From the NCBI RefSeq assembly GCF_030056665.1, contig NZ_JASHIG010000043.1: a stretch of DNA of 50,993 nt. One strand, 5' to 3'. The notes beneath the pieces are model-generated. The model saw nothing but the letters and a program-made list of their open reading frames with translations, had not been told where the DNA came from and did not search any database. Both the position numbers and the translations under genes were made by a program. Shown in pieces: positions 41,595 to 50,993 of the stretch (the first letter of the stretch is position 1; each line of letters starts with the position of its first letter). Source of the DNA: Flectobacillus roseus (GTDB lineage: Bacteria > Bacteroidota > Bacteroidia > Cytophagales > Spirosomataceae).

Positions 41595-44561
41595 ATGACA
41601 TCATTTCGACAACTCAACAACGGAATCGGTTGGGCAGTGTTTCTTATTGCCTTTATCGTATATGCTATGACGGTAGAACCTACGGCCTCCTTTTGGGACT
41701 GTGGCGAGTTTATCGCTTGTGCTTACAAATTACAAGTACCTCACCCACCCGGGGCGCCTTTGTATCTTTTGCTTGGCAGGTTTTTCTCCCTATTCGCTGG
41801 GGCTGATGTGAGCAAAGTAGCCTTCTGGATTAATATGTTATCAGTATTGACGAGTGCGCTGACGGTGTTGTTTATGCACTGGACTATCGTGCTGATTGGT
41901 CGAAAAGCCTATCAAAAACCTTTTTCAGACTTAACACAAGGTGAGACATTTACACTCCTAAGTGCTGGCTTTATTGGTGCTCTAGCTTATGCCTTTTCAG
42001 ATTCATTTTGGTTTTCGGCAGTTGAGTCGGAGGTTTACGCTATGTCCTCATTTTTTACTGCGATTGTCGTTTGGGCAGCCTTCAAATGGAAACTTATTGA
42101 AGATGAAGCTTCTGCGAACAGATGGTTAATTTTCATTGCCTATTTGGTGGGTTTATCAATTGGGGTTCACTTACTCAATTTGGTGACTGTTCCTGCTTTG
42201 GCATTGCTTTTTTATTTCAAGAAAACCCATAAACCAAGTTATAAAGGAGGTTTTCTGGCATTATTAGTAGGTTTGGTAATTTTAGGCGTTATCAATTCTC
42301 TGATTATTCCTGGCATACCATCAATGGCTTTTCAGTTTGAATTATTATTTACCAACGGACTCGGTATGCCTTATGGCGTTGGGGTAAGCCTATTTTTGAT
42401 ATTGTTTTTAGGCGCTTTGGTTGGTGCTATTCGCTATTCGATTATTAAAAACAAAGTACATTTAAACGTGAGTTTGCTGGCTTTATGCTTTGTGCTCATT
42501 GGCTATTTGTCTTACACTTTGGCCTTGGTTCGTTCCAATTACAATACGCCACTCAATGAAAATAACCCTAGTAACATTCTCAATTTTGTAAAATACCTCA
42601 AACGCGAGCAATACGGTGAGCGTTCGTTGTTATATGGTCCCGTTTACACAGCAGAGGTTGAAAATGTAGAACGTGGTAAGCCTCAATACAAAATGTCGAA
42701 TGGCAAATACGAGATTTATGATTACCGACAAAAATTGATTTTTCCCAAGGAGCAAGAAATGCTTTTCCCAAGGGTATATTACAGTCCTATGGAGCAATAT
42801 CCCAAGCAATACGCCGAAATGCTGGGGCTGGCGCCAGAGCAAAAACCTACTTTTGGGGATAACCTTCGCTATTTGTTTTCGCATCAAATGGGGCACATGT
42901 ATATGCGCTATCTTTTGTGGAATTTTATCGGTCGTGATAGCGATATTCAAGATGCGGGTATGTCATTTATTAGTAAAAGTCCCTATTCTGCCTTTTCGGC
43001 TCGTGGGAAGTCACATAACAATTACTTTGGCCTACCTTTAATTTTGGGATTGATTGGCTTTTTCTTTTTGATGAAAAGAAACGAAAAAGACTTTTTGACC
43101 ACGACTTTGATGTTTTTATTGACAGGAATAGGATTAGTTATTTTCTTGAACGCCCCTCCTACCGAACCTCGTGAACGAGATTATATTTATGTGGGTTCGT
43201 TCTACTTTTTCAGCATTTGGATTGGGTTAGGCGTTATACAATTAACTGAATGGGCGAACAAATTGCTTCGTCAAGCAGTACTTTCAGTTGGACTAGCCAG
43301 TTTAGCATCGTTGGTCATTCCTGTAATTTTGATTCAACAAAACTATGACGACCACGATCGTAGCAATCGTTATCAACAGGTAGATTTTGCCAAAAATTTG
43401 TTAAATTCTTGTGAAAAAAATGCCATTTTGTTCACCGCTGGCGACAATGATACCTTTCCACTTTGGTATGTACAAGAGGTAGAGGGCTTCCGTACAGATG
43501 TACGAGTTTGTAATCTTTCGCTATTGGGAACTGATTGGTATATCGAGCAAATGAAGCGAAAAACCTACGAGTCGGACGCTTTGCCTGTATCTATTTCTGA
43601 GGATTTATTACGAGAGGGTATCAACGATCAAATTCTTTTTTATGAAAACCCGAATGTAAAAAGTGGTATCAATTTGATTGAGTATCTCAAACTAGTTAAA
43701 GAAGATAATCAGGCGATTAAAGTGCCTTTGCAAGATGGTAGCTCTATTAATATTTTGCCAAGCGAAAACCTCACGATTCCAGTCAATGTGGATGCAATCA
43801 AAAAAGCAGGTTTTGTGCCAAAAGATGTCGAACCTTTGCTGACGAATCAAATGAATTGGTCGATTGGCACGTCTGGGATTTTAAAACCACAGTTGGTACA
43901 GCTTGACATCATTGCTCAAAACGCCGCTAATGGCTGGAAACGTCCGATTTATTTTGCATCTTCACTCAGCAAGGTGAGTTATCTGAATATGAAGGAGTTT
44001 ATGCAATTAGAAGGCTATGCCTATCGATTGATGCCTGTTAAAATCGAAGGAGCTACCGAAGGAATTGTAAATACAGCCGTATTGGAGCGTAATTTGATGA
44101 AAAAAATGGTTTGGAAAAATCTTGATAATCCTCAAGTATATCATCATTCTGAGTTTTATCAATTACCGACGACTATGGGAAGATTATCCTTTCAACGATT
44201 GGCGAGCCAGTTTGCTCATGAGGGTAAATACCAAAAAGCAAAAGATACCTTAGATTATTGCAAACGCATTATGCCCGACCAATCTATTCCGTACGACCAT
44301 GTATCAGCAGGGTTTGTGAGCTTGTATTTAACGATCGGCGACCATGCCTCCGCTATGGAAATCGCCAATACGATGATGAATCGCAATAATCAATTACTGG
44401 ATTATTTTGGGCAAAATCGAAAAGCTAGTAATGAGCAAGATATACAAATAGCTCTTTTCCAAATGCAAATTATTGTCGAAAGCCTCAAAAATGCCAAAGC
44501 GCCCGAGGCTAATAAATACGAACGAATGTTTCTGCAACAACTCCAAAAACTGAGTAGCTAG
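41595..44561 (+). CDS. DUF2723 / TMEM260-type membrane protein (probable glycosyltransferase)
   Basis: The 988-residue protein has about 12 membrane helices in residues 1-570. The start matches the DUF2723 (PF11028) signature: TVEPTASFWDCGEFIACAYK followed by LQVPHPPGAPLYLLLGRFFSL, containing the acidic pair expected for a lipid-linked sugar transferase. The C-terminal 400 residues are soluble, probably periplasmic, ending in TPR-like helices (YQKAKDTLDYCKRIMPDQSI). The human relative TMEM260 O-mannosylates proteins; Bacteroidota O-glycosylate exported proteins, so a role in protein glycosylation is a fair inference but not shown. It stands alone in this window. Confidence 0.82.
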   Translation: MTSFRQLNNGIGWAVFLIAFIVYAMTVEPTASFWDCGEFIACAYKLQVPHPPGAPLYLLLGRFFSLFAGADVSKVAFWINMLSVLTSALTVLFMHWTIVLIGRKAYQKPFSDLTQGETFTLLSAGFIGALAYAFSDSFWFSAVESEVYAMSSFFTAIVVWAAFKWKLIEDEASANRWLIFIAYLVGLSIGVHLLNLVTVPALALLFYFKKTHKPSYKGGFLALLVGLVILGVINSLIIPGIPSMAFQFELLFTNGLGMPYGVGVSLFLILFLGALVGAIRYSIIKNKVHLNVSLLALCFVLIGYLSYTLALVRSNYNTPLNENNPSNILNFVKYLKREQYGERSLLYGPVYTAEVENVERGKPQYKMSNGKYEIYDYRQKLIFPKEQEMLFPRVYYSPMEQYPKQYAEMLGLAPEQKPTFGDNLRYLFSHQMGHMYMRYLLWNFIGRDSDIQDAGMSFISKSPYSAFSARGKSHNNYFGLPLILGLIGFFFLMKRNEKDFLTTTLMFLLTGIGLVIFLNAPPTEPRERDYIYVGSFYFFSIWIGLGVIQLTEWANKLLRQAVLSVGLASLASLVIPVILIQQNYDDHDRSNRYQQVDFAKNLLNSCEKNAILFTAGDNDTFPLWYVQEVEGFRTDVRVCNLSLLGTDWYIEQMKRKTYESDALPVSISEDLLREGINDQILFYENPNVKSGINLIEYLKLVKEDNQAIKVPLQDGSSINILPSENLTIPVNVDAIKKAGFVPKDVEPLLTNQMNWSIGTSGILKPQLVQLDIIAQNAANGWKRPIYFASSLSKVSYLNMKEFMQLEGYAYRLMPVKIEGATEGIVNTAVLERNLMKKMVWKNLDNPQVYHHSEFYQLPTTMGRLSFQRLASQFAHEGKYQKAKDTLDYCKRIMPDQSIPYDHVSAGFVSLYLTIGDHASAMEIANTMMNRNNQLLDYFGQNRKASNEQDIQIALFQMQIIVESLKNAKAPEANKYERMFLQQLQKLSS

Positions 44562-44569
44562 GGAGTTTT

Positions 44570-44690
44570 GAGTGATGAGTTTGGAGTGATGAATTGTGAG
44601 TCGGTACTTCGCAAAGGATAATAAAAATAATTGACTGAAACCTTTTATGCAGTCCTAACTCACAATTCTACATTCACCATTAAATAATTT
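44570..44690. repeat. GAATTGTGAGT / AAGGAT inverted element
   Basis: GATGAATTGTGAGTCGGTAC (from 44587) with TTCGCAAAGGAT faces AACCTTTTATGCAGTCCTAA and CTCACAATTC (to about 44669). It lies between two convergent genes and has no gene inside. It belongs to the family seen at 23283 and 17961. Confidence 0.5.
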
Positions 44691-44699
44691 GAATTGAAA

Positions 44700-45885
44700 C
44701 TATCCATGTTTCAATTTAGAAACACCTGTTGCAAAAACAATAAGTCCCAGTACAGCACACCCAGCCATCACCGCCGTCATGGGAATACTGGTTCCGTTAC
44801 TAAAAATACTGACTGCAGCAGCGGCCAACGACCCAAAACACATTTGTAAAGCACCTAGCAATGCCGATGCCCCACCGATAGATTTGGTAAATGGATATAA
44901 AGACAAGGCTGAAGAATTGGGATAACTAATGCCCTGGCAACATAAAAATAGAAACACTAAAGCCAAGGCACTGTATAAATTAAGCCAGCCCAAAATACTT
45001 ACCAGACATAATATCACCCCAACCAGCGTTTGGACACGTAAAGAAACACGAACCACCTGACTGCTACTGTATTTTTTCAGTAAAAGGTTATTAACCTGAC
45101 TACTACCAATCAAGCCACCTGCCAAGAAGCCAAAAATCCATCCATATTCCTTTTCCGAAACCCCAAAAAGTTTCATAAATACAAAAGGAGAACCCGATAG
45201 ATAGGCATATACCCCAGCCGAAATCAATGCCCCTGCAAAGGCATAGGTATAAAACTGTGGTACTTTCAGAATGTCAATAAATGACAAAATAATGGCTCTG
45301 GGTTTCAATGAAATGGATTCATCTGTTTTTTTACTTTCAGGTAAGGCAAAATAACAGGCCAAAAATAATATTACTCCCAAGCCAAACTGCATATAAAACA
45401 CACTATGCCAACCCATCAAGGTAATCATATAACTTCCTACACTAGGTGCTATAATGGGCGACACACCCAAAATCAACATTAGTAGAGAGAATATCTTTGC
45501 CGTTTCTTCCACAGGAAATATATCTCGCACTATAGCACGAGGCGCCACCATTCCTACACAGGCACCCAAGGCCTGTAAAAACCTTGCAACAATAAGCACT
45601 TCCACAGAGTTGGCAGTAGCACAGGCTAATGAGGCTACCATATAGATGGATAAACCAATCATCAATGGCTTTTTACGTCCAAATCTATCCAGCAGAGGGC
45701 CGTAAATTAGCTGTCCTACCGAAATACCAATAAAGAAACTGGACAAAGAATAGGCAACCTCGTCGACTGTTACGCCCAAATCCTTCGCAATGGTCGGAAA
45801 AACCAGAGAGGTAGGTATCAATCGAAAAGGGTCCAATGGCTGATAATAAACCAAGAATAAGAATTAATATACTGCGATTTTTCAT
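44700..45885 (-). pseudogene. Bcr/CflA-family drug exporter split by a one-base frameshift
   Basis: The N-terminus is in one frame (MKNRSILILILGLLSAIGPF, SIDTYL from 45885) and the rest in another (FPTIAKDLGVTVDEVAYSLS onward to 44700). Removing one base from the run of five A at 45798-45802 joins them into the usual Bcr/CflA start SIDTYL-GFPTIA and gives a full-length protein of about 394 residues with 12 helices (LLDRFGRKKPLMIG loop; PRAIVRDIF). It is either a recently broken gene or a homopolymer sequencing error. If intact it would export drugs or small metabolites by proton antiport. Confidence 0.85.
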
Positions 45886-46055
45886 TCGGGAGATTGCTAT
45901 TGTATCAAAATGATTACAAAGGTAATTAAGTCTTCGACTAAACCATCAAAACTTAATTTCTTTGCATAAATACAATAGCAAACTCCCTCAAAGCGAAGTA
46001 AAACTAAGATACAGGATTTCAAGACAGCGTATTCTGCTATACCTTGATGCTTAAC

Positions 46056-46448
46056 CTACTTCCAAATTTCTGTCCCATAGAGGAGACTTATTTTTTTCCG
46101 AGAAATTAAAAAGTCTTGAAAATTACTAGGGTTACTAAAGTCATATAAGGTTCCATCACAGCTGTATTGATGCGTATTGGTAGAAGAACAAGTAGAACAT
46201 TGAATTTCTATGACATTTTCACCTTTGTATTCAAACAAAACAACACCATTAAGTTTATCAGCATTATCCCCAAAGGTGTACACTTTCATTTTGTCCGAAA
46301 GCCATTTTAGATTGTTAACAGGGTCTTTTATGCCACAGACCTCCACATTGGAGCTTGTACTAAGCGGGTCTTCAAGATTCTTTTTGCATGCAGAAAACAG
46401 TGATACTGACGTAATCGTCAAAAGAAGTAGAATTGGTCGAACTTTCAT
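46056..46448 (-). CDS. Small hypothetical lipoprotein
   Basis: The 130-residue protein has a lipoprotein signal (LFSAC, Cys21, followed by KKNLEDP). The body begins VCGIKDPVNNLKWLSDKMK, a pattern shared by many small Bacteroidota lipoproteins of unknown role, and includes paired cysteines (IQCSTCSS). No function can be given. It stands alone, with 170 bases to the exporter and 273 to the AraC gene, and neither gap shows another gene. Confidence 0.75.
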   Translation of the reverse strand: MKVRPILLLLTITSVSLFSACKKNLEDPLSTSSNVEVCGIKDPVNNLKWLSDKMKVYTFGDNADKLNGVVLFEYKGENVIEIQCSTCSSTNTHQYSCDGTLYDFSNPSNFQDFLISRKKISLLYGTEIWK

Positions 46449-46721
46449 AGTAGAGTTTCAGTAAATGGTGAACTAATTTGCGTATAGATTTAACAAGGAA
46501 AGAGATTTAACGAAGATAATGAATTTGACTAAAATACTCAAAAGACATTGATATGGTAAATTCAATAATTTCATTGCTGGCATAGAAAAAGTTTCCCATC
46601 TGGGCTACAGCACACAACAATTTTTGAATTTTCACTTCAAACAATTAACAAACAAGCATTTACGACAAAAAACATAACTCAACACTCATAATTTACTCAT
46701 GATTGGCAAAACTTTTAAAAG

Positions 46722-47903
46722 CTACTCCTCCCCCTTCAACTCCATATCATGCTTTTTGAGATATTGGTTCGGTGTTAAACCTGTTTGCTTTTTGAAGGCT
46801 GTAAAAAAAGTACTTTTATTTTTAAAGCCACATTCATTAGCAATGGCTTCAATGGTATAATTTTGATATTCCTTGGAAGTTACTTTTTGAGTAAACGCCT
46901 TAATTCTGTAGCTATTAATAAAATCATTATAATTCATTTTAGCCACAGTATTGATAGCATTTGAAATTGCATACGGTTGAATGCCAACTTCCATGGCGAG
47001 TTCAGAAATTGTAAATTTATGGTTATGGTAAGATTTACTTTTTTCTAGAGCGATTTTAATCAACTCAAAATCTTGCAGATTTACAATGTCGGGCTCTTTG
47101 TCTACTTTGGTGGTACTTATTTTCGCCAATTCTTCGAGTTCTTCAAGCGGATATTTTTCGGTTGAAGACTCTTTTGTGGCTCTCAAAGAGCTATCTTTTA
47201 TTATAAAATATGAACCGAATAAGATGAAGGTCATTAAAGAATGAATTAATGACACTTTTTCCATAAACGGATTTTGATCAACCTCCCTTAACAACTCATT
47301 GGTTAGCAAGTACATATACCCGTTCGAAATATACAGCAACAAAAATCCCACCACGTAAAAAACGTCCCATTGAGGAACCAGTTTTTGGGTAGTAAAAGTA
47401 TTTTGTGTCCTAACCACAAATTTCCAAACTAAGCCCAAATAAATAAGACCGAGTGCACTTTGCGCATACGGAATCCACACAAAAGGTATCCATCCGAAAG
47501 TTTTCGTAAACAAATCCTTGGCCTCAATATGCTTAATGATTTCAATTTTTTGCTCGAATGGCATCGTGTAAAACGGAATCAAATCAATAACAACTATAAA
47601 AAATGGGAGTACCTGAAAAAAGACATTTTTGACCGTAAAAGTGTAGGCTCTTTGCGTAACAATAAACAAATACAAAAGATATGGACCAATTATGTAGAAA
47701 GGACGAGCCACCAATAAAAGACCGCTAATGGGATATTCCTGTATCAAATGAGTAGTGATACAAACTTTCATTATGAGAAACCAAGCCCACAATGCTGACG
47801 TAGCTCCCCAAATAGTTTTTGATATAGAGTAAGGACGAGTGAAAGCCTTTGTTAGACTCCCTAAAGTGATTGCGATAGCAATCAAATTTAAAATTATTGT
47901 CAT
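46722..47903 (-). CDS. Membrane-anchored AraC-family regulator
   Basis: With the ATG at 47903 (MTIILNLIAIAITLGSLTKA; a GTG at 47960 would extend it by 19 residues) the 393-residue protein has about seven membrane helices, then a linker and a C-terminal AraC-type DNA-binding domain with two helix-turn-helices (FTISELAMEVGIQPYAISNA and TIEAIANECGFKNKSTFFTA, FKKQTGLTPNQYLKK). This layout is common in Bacteroidota and suggests sensing of an envelope signal. It is divergent from the TonB-receptor-like gene, which is its most likely target. Confidence 0.88.
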   Translation of the reverse strand: MTIILNLIAIAITLGSLTKAFTRPYSISKTIWGATSALWAWFLIMKVCITTHLIQEYPISGLLLVARPFYIIGPYLLYLFIVTQRAYTFTVKNVFFQVLPFFIVVIDLIPFYTMPFEQKIEIIKHIEAKDLFTKTFGWIPFVWIPYAQSALGLIYLGLVWKFVVRTQNTFTTQKLVPQWDVFYVVGFLLLYISNGYMYLLTNELLREVDQNPFMEKVSLIHSLMTFILFGSYFIIKDSSLRATKESSTEKYPLEELEELAKISTTKVDKEPDIVNLQDFELIKIALEKSKSYHNHKFTISELAMEVGIQPYAISNAINTVAKMNYNDFINSYRIKAFTQKVTSKEYQNYTIEAIANECGFKNKSTFFTAFKKQTGLTPNQYLKKHDMELKGEE

Positions 47904-48446
47904 AACATCAATGTTAAGGCCGATTATTCCAAATCTAAATAAAGTTAAGAGGAATAACACAACTTTCCGAACCGTTAAATAAGCTTGGCTACAATTTTAG
48001 GCTCAAAAAAAATGTACTTGGCGGACTTTGATATGGATTATAAAATAAGGATTTAAGGACTATTAAAGCAAATTTAGCTTGAATTATGGTTATCCTTGAA
48101 AAGATATAAAAGTTTTTGACATTATCCAATTTTTAAAAAGTCCATTTTGAATCTATTGGATGAAAGTAGAAGTTTTATCCCCCATTTTCAATAACACAAT
48201 AGCAAACTATTTGTTTGATAAGCCAGTTTTAAAGCATATACAAAAAATATAGATTTATTTTGCATAAAAGCCCCATAACTTACTCCATTCATACAAAGTC
48301 TATTTATGCACTAACCGAAAAAGCTCCCCTCAAAAATTCAAAATAACAGCCTATTTTTTTCAAAATTTTCGATCAAATTCGTTCAAATATTTTATCTGCA
48401 CTTAACATTCTATTCATAAAAACGCCACCAGATGCAACATGTAACC

Positions 48447-48470
48447 ATTTGATGTGTCATTGCATCAAAT
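48447..48470. promoter_or_regulatory. Inverted repeat upstream of the barrel-protein gene
   Basis: ATTTGATG (48447-48454) and CATCAAAT (48463-48470) are exact inverted octamers spaced by 8 bases, 25 bases before the preferred start. They could form an operator for the divergent AraC protein or an mRNA hairpin. Nothing else was recognised in the 592-base gap. Confidence 0.4.
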
Positions 48471-48495
48471 CTATTCATCAAGCATCATTTATTTT

Positions 48496-50907
48496 ATGAA
48501 AAAACTCATACCTCTACTTCTCACATTTTTATGCGCTGTGGCATCCTTGGCACAAACAGGTTCTATTCAAGGTAAAATAGTTGGCTCAGATCAAAAGCCA
48601 TTAGCAATGGCAACGCTCACGGTGTTTTTGGCAAAAGACACCTCTATTGTTTCCTATCGTATTAGTAATGAATCGGGCGAATTTAAGTTTTCGAACCTAC
48701 CCATCAACATTCCCTTACGCCTTTTGGCAACCTATGTCGGGAATGAAGCCTATCGACAAAGTTTTACGTTGACGTCTCAAAATCCTTCAGTCAAATTAGA
48801 CGTAATCAAGATGCAGATGACCAGTAAAAGTCTTGATGAGGTAATTGTAACCGCCGAGCGCCCTCCTATTACCGTCAAAAACGATACGATTGAGTTTAAT
48901 GCCAATTCATTTAAAACTTTGCCCAACGCCTTGGTGGAGGATTTATTGAAAAAACTTCCTGGGGTACGCGTAGATGCCGACGGAAACATCACCATGAATG
49001 GCAAACCTGTCAATAAAATTTTAGTTGATGGAAAATCATTTTTTGGCGATGACCCTAAAATGGCTACTCGTAACCTTCCTGCCAACGCTATCGACAAGAT
49101 ACAGGCTGTCGATGATAAAGAACAGGCACTACTGAATGGCGATAATAATACCAGCAATGTAGGTAAGGTGATCAATATTACTTTGAAAAAAGGTTATAAG
49201 AAAAGTGCCTTCGGAAAAGTCTATGCTGGAGGAGGCACGCAAGACGTATATGAACTAGGGGGAATTATGAATATTTTCAGAGATACCCTACAAGTGAGCG
49301 TTTTGGGGTATAGCAACAACCTCAACCGACCAGGTTTTAGTTATAGCGAACTGATGAATAATGGGGGTTTGAGACGAAGCAACTCCAATCGGACTTCAAG
49401 CTCTACTCGTATCAACAATGGCATGAATGGCAGTATGGTGGATATCAATGGCGTAAATTTTGGTGGAAACACCAATTTCGGTATCGCCACAAGCAATGGC
49501 GGAGGGTTTAACATCAACCATGCGCCCAGCAATAAGAAGTCATTTTATCTGCAATATTATTTCGGAGAAGTCCGTAACCGTCTTAGTACAGATAGATTAG
49601 CAGAACTTTATAATGGAGACACTATTATAAGTAATCACCGCCAAACAAATGTTCTCACCAAAAACTACGGTCATAGTGTCGGGGGTGGTTTTAAGATAAA
49701 AACAGATTCTGTAACCACGCTCAACTTCAATGCAGGATATACCGCAGGACTGGTTAGAGAGGTTCCTAATGTGTTGATTTCAAGTGAAAATAACTATTTG
49801 GGTTCGCAAAGTATGGGGGCAATTAATCAATCTAATGCCACGAATAATGTCAATTACAACCATACTTTTTACTTGTTGCGAACAGGTAAAACCAATAGCA
49901 AAAGACTCATGTCTATCGTACAAAGCCTCAATCTTGGAAACAATACGAGCGATAACATGACCAACTCGACTCTTAATTATTACTATCCGAGCAGATATGA
50001 CAGTTTACAAAATCAACTCAGACAAGTACGAGTACCTCAAACATTTGGTAGTTTTTCAATCAGTTTTTATGAACCTATCCATAAATATTTCACACTGCGT
50101 TTTACTAATAGATACAGTTTTACGCAAGTCAAAAACACGACCAATTTATGGTATTCATCACCATTGGGAGATTCTTACAGTGTCTTAAATCCACTTTTAA
50201 GCGGAACATTCGAACGTCAACAACATGAGGTATTTTTTGCTCAGAAATTGGCTTTTCAATATAAAAAGCTCACATTAATAGCAGGAATTGATGAAACTCT
50301 TCTTCGGTCTAAATTGCATACTTCGGCAGAAACAGAAGGAATTGAAAGAAATATCCAGAAATTGAATCCCAACCTCAATATCACTTTCGATAATCTCACG
50401 TTGACCTATAATAAATCATATAACTTACCATCTTACTCTTATCTATTGCCCGTATTCGATAACTCAAACCCTTACTATGTAGCCAAAGGGAATCCACGCC
50501 TATTGCCTACCTCCACTGCCGAATGGATGTTGAGCTATAATTATAACAACCAAACCAAAAACATCAATATTTGGTGGTATTCGTCTTTCCAGCAAAGAGA
50601 CAATGATATTATCCAAAATATTACGATAGATAAACAAGGTATTCAAACCTCCTCCCCTGTGAATGCGGATGGGACTCGAAATTTGTATATGAATTTGAAT
50701 ATCAACAAGGATTTTAAACTAGGAGAAAAGAATAAACTAACCTTATCAGCTGGAGGATATTATAGTATCAACAGAAGTAAAATGATTTTTAATGCTGATA
50801 CAAGTTGGCAAACTACCAATCAACTCTCGAATTGGTACGGAATAAATTTCTATTATAAAGATAAAATCGAGTGGTACTCTACCCTACTAAAAAATAGGAC
50901 AAATTAG
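48496..50907 (+). CDS. TonB-receptor-like outer-membrane beta-barrel protein, C-terminally truncated
   Basis: From the ATG at 48496 (MKKLIPLLLTFLCAVASLAQ, signal peptide) the frame gives 803 residues: a carboxypeptidase-like domain (GSIQGKIVGSDQKPLAMATL), a plug (SLDEVIVTAERPPITVKNDT; LPGVRVDADGNITMNGKPVN; VDGKSFFGDDPKMATRNLP) and a barrel of the OMP_b-brl_3 type. Relatives are about 900-950 residues. The frame ends abruptly at DKIEWYSTLLKNRTN, without the last strands or the terminal aromatic residue, and no other frame continues the barrel. The 3' end seems to be replaced by foreign DNA. An upstream ATG at 48454 lies inside an inverted repeat and is less likely. Confidence 0.8.
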   Translation: MKKLIPLLLTFLCAVASLAQTGSIQGKIVGSDQKPLAMATLTVFLAKDTSIVSYRISNESGEFKFSNLPINIPLRLLATYVGNEAYRQSFTLTSQNPSVKLDVIKMQMTSKSLDEVIVTAERPPITVKNDTIEFNANSFKTLPNALVEDLLKKLPGVRVDADGNITMNGKPVNKILVDGKSFFGDDPKMATRNLPANAIDKIQAVDDKEQALLNGDNNTSNVGKVINITLKKGYKKSAFGKVYAGGGTQDVYELGGIMNIFRDTLQVSVLGYSNNLNRPGFSYSELMNNGGLRRSNSNRTSSSTRINNGMNGSMVDINGVNFGGNTNFGIATSNGGGFNINHAPSNKKSFYLQYYFGEVRNRLSTDRLAELYNGDTIISNHRQTNVLTKNYGHSVGGGFKIKTDSVTTLNFNAGYTAGLVREVPNVLISSENNYLGSQSMGAINQSNATNNVNYNHTFYLLRTGKTNSKRLMSIVQSLNLGNNTSDNMTNSTLNYYYPSRYDSLQNQLRQVRVPQTFGSFSISFYEPIHKYFTLRFTNRYSFTQVKNTTNLWYSSPLGDSYSVLNPLLSGTFERQQHEVFFAQKLAFQYKKLTLIAGIDETLLRSKLHTSAETEGIERNIQKLNPNLNITFDNLTLTYNKSYNLPSYSYLLPVFDNSNPYYVAKGNPRLLPTSTAEWMLSYNYNNQTKNINIWWYSSFQQRDNDIIQNITIDKQGIQTSSPVNADGTRNLYMNLNINKDFKLGEKNKLTLSAGGYYSINRSKMIFNADTSWQTTNQLSNWYGINFYYKDKIEWYSTLLKNRTN

Positions 50908-50993
50908 GTAAAAAGAAAGGGAAGCAAGAGTTTTGTAGTTACCAAGCTCCAAAACTTCCCACTTCCCATGAACCAACGGCTCGAAAGCGAAAT
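50888..50993 (+). mobile_element. Possible left end of an insertion sequence
   Basis: From about 50888 the barrel gene gives way to unrelated sequence. It contains GGGAAG (50920-50925) mirrored by CTTCCC at 50955-50960, close to CAAGAGTTTTG/CAAAACTTCCC-like symmetry, followed by an ATG at 50968 (MNQRLESE) that runs off the window. This would suit an insertion sequence with its transposase start, but the transposase family cannot be named from eight residues. Confidence 0.35.

Overview
The window comes from a member of the Bacteroidota, most likely order Cytophagales. The evidence is a SusC/SusD pair with an STN domain next to FecR and an ECF sigma factor, DUF4369-TlpA thioredoxins, surface-type lipoproteins, a membrane-anchored AraC regulator, promoters of the TTTG-N19/20-TAnnTTTG type, AT-rich DNA and few Shine-Dalgarno sequences. 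The genus cannot be fixed from sequence alone. No rRNA, tRNA or CRISPR array was seen.

Region 1 (1-12.6 kb) is a xylan-side-chain locus: secreted GH43, LacI regulator, secreted acetylesterase, cytoplasmic GH43, GPH-family sugar:cation symporter, secreted GH115 alpha-glucuronidase and a second LacI regulator. Together these would strip acetyl and (methyl)glucuronosyl groups from xylo-oligosaccharides, import the oligomers and finish them in the cytoplasm. The second LacI gene has a perfect LacI-type operator directly before its start codon, and related sites bracket the predicted GH115 promoter.

Region 2 (12.8-25.4 kb) is a sigma/FecR/SusC/SusD cassette followed by two DUF4369-TlpA thioredoxins and a DsbD electron carrier instead of glycoside hydrolases. 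A plus-strand promoter-like sequence, a GC-rich hairpin and a textbook terminator lie antisense to the susC leader; together they look like a short cis-antisense RNA of the kind known as DonS in Bacteroides.

Region 3 (25.9-37.8 kb) is a catabolic operon on the minus strand: DeoR regulator, FucI/AraA-fold isomerase, secreted nucleoside-hydrolase-like protein, split transketolase (N half then C half), RbsB-type lipoprotein, DUF2291 protein, RbsA, RbsC and a glycerol-kinase-like FGGY kinase. The set isomerase + kinase + split transketolase + ABC importer matches the logic of the D-apiose/D-apulose transketolase route, but with an isomerase of a different fold. The kinase keeps the glycerol-kinase active site except for two positions (Gln246 and Phe270 of E. 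coli GlpK are both Ser here), which would make room for a substituent on C2. This is the best candidate for an undescribed system in the window.

Region 4 (38-51 kb) holds housekeeping and accessory genes: a RibBA whose cyclohydrolase half has lost zinc ligands, an AraJ-like MFS protein, a large DUF2723/TMEM260-type membrane protein, a Bcr/CflA exporter broken by a one-base frameshift, a small lipoprotein, a membrane AraC regulator and a TonB-receptor-like barrel protein whose C-terminus is missing, probably because of an insertion at the window edge.

The intergenic DNA is unusually rich in palindromic repeats. At least five families recur (CAAGACTTAGTCTTG, TTTCGGATATCAGATGTTGG, GAGCGCCGTAGGTGCGACAG, a GTATAT-rich A/T family, and a GAATTGTGAGT...AAGGATTT family), some forming complete elements of about 100-340 bp with inverted ends. 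An array of twelve 8-bp repeats also sits between the symporter and GH115.
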